NCBI RefSeq assembly: GCF_002849715.1
Contig: NZ_CP018863.1
Location: 4,216,001 to 4,280,000 of the forward strand
Direction of reading: 5' to 3'
DNA: 64,000 bases
Origin: Arthrobacter crystallopoietes
GTDB taxonomy: Bacteria; Actinomycetota; Actinomycetes; Actinomycetales; Micrococcaceae
Shown here piece after piece: positions 62,728-64,000 of the stretch. The notes under the pieces were generated by a model. The model had not been told where the DNA came from and did no database searches. It saw only the letters and a program-made list of their open reading frames with translations. Each line of letters begins with the position of its first letter. Within the stretch, counting starts at the first letter, position 1. The translations under genes and the position numbers were made by a program.

Positions 62728-64000
62728 ATGCGCCCTCGCCCACAGTTCCAAGCCCCTTCAACCGCCGTGCGGATTCGGGGAACCGGGATCGTCGGCCTGA
62801 CCGTCTTGTCTCTCGCGGTTTCGGGGTTCGTCCTTCCTCCAGCCGTCAGCGCTAACGCAACGCCGCAGCCATCAGTGATCACAACTGAGCCGGCAAAGAT
62901 CAATCCATCCGCTCCGGTCAGCACGTCAACTGCTGTGCCCACGACTCAGGAAGTCCCCCAGCCCTCGCCGACGGCCACTACGCCGAAAGAATCGAATCCA
63001 GCGGAAACGCCGGCAACTAATGAACCCGAGGTCAGCGAGGAACCAGCTCCGCTACCGTCCGTTGAATCCACCCAGGGTCAGCGGCCTGTACCGGCGCAAA
63101 CCGGGCGGCCCGAAATTGACGCTGATATCGAAGTCCCGGTAGAAGAACTCTCTCAAAAGCAGCTGAGGGAACTGCTCGAAGTGCTCCAGGGCGACCACGG
63201 CGCCCAGATGGGCCACGGACTTGCACAACGGCAGCAGCGAGAGGCCGAACTCAGGCAGCCGGAGAAGCAGGAAGAGCTCCAGGAGCAGCTGGACGTCCTG
63301 GAGATCGAACGGACCGGCTCGGTGCAGGCATTGTCTGTCCCCATGGTCAACCGCAACAAGTGGAGCCCGGATGGGATCCAGGGTATCGACGTCAGCAGCC
63401 ACCAGCCTGATGTCAACTGGACCACCGAGTGGAACTACGGATCCCGGTTCGCCTACGTCAAAACCACCGAGGCCCTGTCCTATCAGAATCCGGAGTGGGC
63501 GGAACAATACACCGGCTCCTACAACGTGGGCATGATCCGCGGTTCGTACCACTTCGCAATCCCGAACGTTTCCTCCGGCAAAGCCCAGGCAGATTACATG
63601 GTCAACAACGGGGGCGGCTGGTCTGCCGACGGCAAGACCCTCCCGCCCCTACTGGACATCGAATACAACCCCTACCCGGAGCTCGGCAACACCTGCTACA
63701 ACATGTCCCCGAGCGAGATGGTCGCTTGGATCCAGGATTTCTCCAATACGATCAAGGCCCGCACCGGACGGCTACCCGCCATCTACACCACGGCAGACTG
63801 GTGGGACTACTGCACAGGCAGCAGCACGGCTTTTAAGGACCATCCGCTCCATGTGGCCCATTACCCCCTGGATGGGTACACCCTTGCCGAACCGCGACTG
63901 CCCGCGGGCTGGTCCGGTTTCGATATCTGGCAGTACAGTTCAAGCGGTCCGTTCGTCGGTGACTCGAATGTCTGGCACGGCACAATGACACAGCTGCGCG
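62728..64000 (+). CDS. Secreted GH25 muramidase (lysozyme), 3' end beyond the window
   Basis: Cleaves the glycan strands of peptidoglycan. The ATG at 62728 has CCGGAG seven bases upstream. An Arg-containing signal peptide (about 1-44, ending near AVSANA) is followed by a long Pro/Thr/Glu-rich and then Glu/Gln-rich, probably helical linker (about 45-205). The GH25 domain then begins at [13 protein letters not shown], with catalytic-site acids D221 and D310/E312 (LLDIEY), the YHF motif and [10 protein letters not shown]. The frame stays open to the window edge after about 424 residues, so cell-wall-binding repeats may follow. Nothing similar lies nearby. Confidence 0.9.
   Translation, partial: MRPRPQFQAPSTAVRIRGTGIVGLTVLSLAVSGFVLPPAVSANATPQPSVITTEPAKINPSAPVSTSTAVPTTQEVPQPSPTATTPKESNPAETPATNEPEVSEEPAPLPSVESTQGQRPVPAQTGRPEIDADIEVPVEELSQKQLRELLEVLQGDHGAQMGHGLAQRQQREAELRQPEKQEELQEQLDVLEIERTGSVQALSVPMVNRNKWSPDGIQGIDVSSHQPDVNWTTEWNYGSRFAYVKTTEALSYQNPEWAEQYTGSYNVGMIRGSYHFAIPNVSSGKAQADYMVNNGGGWSADGKTLPPLLDIEYNPYPELGNTCYNMSPSEMVAWIQDFSNTIKARTGRLPAIYTTADWWDYCTGSSTAFKDHPLHVAHYPLDGYTLAEPRLPAGWSGFDIWQYSSSGPFVGDSNVWHGTMTQLR

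Noticed and set aside
1..64000. CRISPR array, prophage or toxin-antitoxin pair
   Set aside because: No regularly spaced repeats, cas genes, phage structural genes or recognisable toxin-antitoxin pairs were found on either strand.

Overview
The window is a high-GC actinobacterial chromosome segment. Gene content and order point to the Micrococcaceae (an Arthrobacter-like genus). Supporting signs are a mycothiol-pathway-type oxidoreductase, tandem clpP1/clpP2, a group II truncated haemoglobin, a bifunctional ThiD-TenA enzyme, an ileS T-box leader, frequent GTG/TTG starts, and a gene order that largely parallels the Mycobacterium tuberculosis block from rsfS/nadD through obg, rne, ndk, folC, clpX, clpP, tig, nei2, rpiB and pepN to glbO (recalled synteny, not computed).

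Layout. 1-1.3 kb: leftward class Ib ribonucleotide reductase operon (nrdH-nrdI-nrdE, the last cut by the window edge) behind a double NrdR-type operator and a cluster of DnaA-box-like 9-mers. 1.5-6.1 kb: a LysR regulator facing a metF-metE methionine operon with a highly structured leader. 6.3-16.4 kb: tRNA-Ala, then a leftward housekeeping run (rplU, rpmA, obgE, proB, proA, small membrane protein, nadD, proline-rich tail-anchored protein, rsfS) and a riboswitch-controlled thiD-tenA gene. 16.5-30.9 kb: RNase E, a VKOR-type thiol oxidase, ndk-DUF4233-folC-ileS with T-box, an SDR, a DUF488 protein and divergent valS. 31-38 kb: proteolysis block tig, clpP1, clpP2 and two tandem clpX genes, followed by a CPFA-type thioredoxin-fold protein. 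37.7-51.6 kb: three tRNAs and a mixed set of repair, sugar-isomerase, peptidase, thioesterase, haemoglobin, EttA and SSB genes. 51.7-62.6 kb: a glycosyltransferase and then a catabolic cassette for hexuronates (uxaC, fructuronate reductase, mannonate dehydratase, gluconokinase, LacI regulator, DctPQM TRAP transporter). 62.7 kb to the end: a secreted GH25 muramidase, truncated by the window edge.

How it works together. The hexuronate cassette takes up an acidic sugar through the TRAP system and converts glucuronate to fructuronate, mannonate and 2-keto-3-deoxygluconate. Three matching palindromes (TGGCAA-N4-TTGCCA type) before uxaC, before the mannonate dehydratase and between lacI and dctP suggest one LacI-controlled regulon. 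The Clp block supplies trigger factor, the ClpP1P2 peptidase and the unfoldase.

The most unusual observation is that the unfoldase is encoded twice in tandem. The clpX copy next to clpP2 keeps the canonical RKH pore loop and IGF ClpP-docking loop. The second copy, about 83% identical by hand alignment, has KKQ and VGF at those sites while its ATPase motifs and zinc-binding domain are intact. That pattern suggests a ClpX paralogue with altered substrate choice and/or ClpP coupling. No insertion sequence, prophage or CRISPR array was seen.
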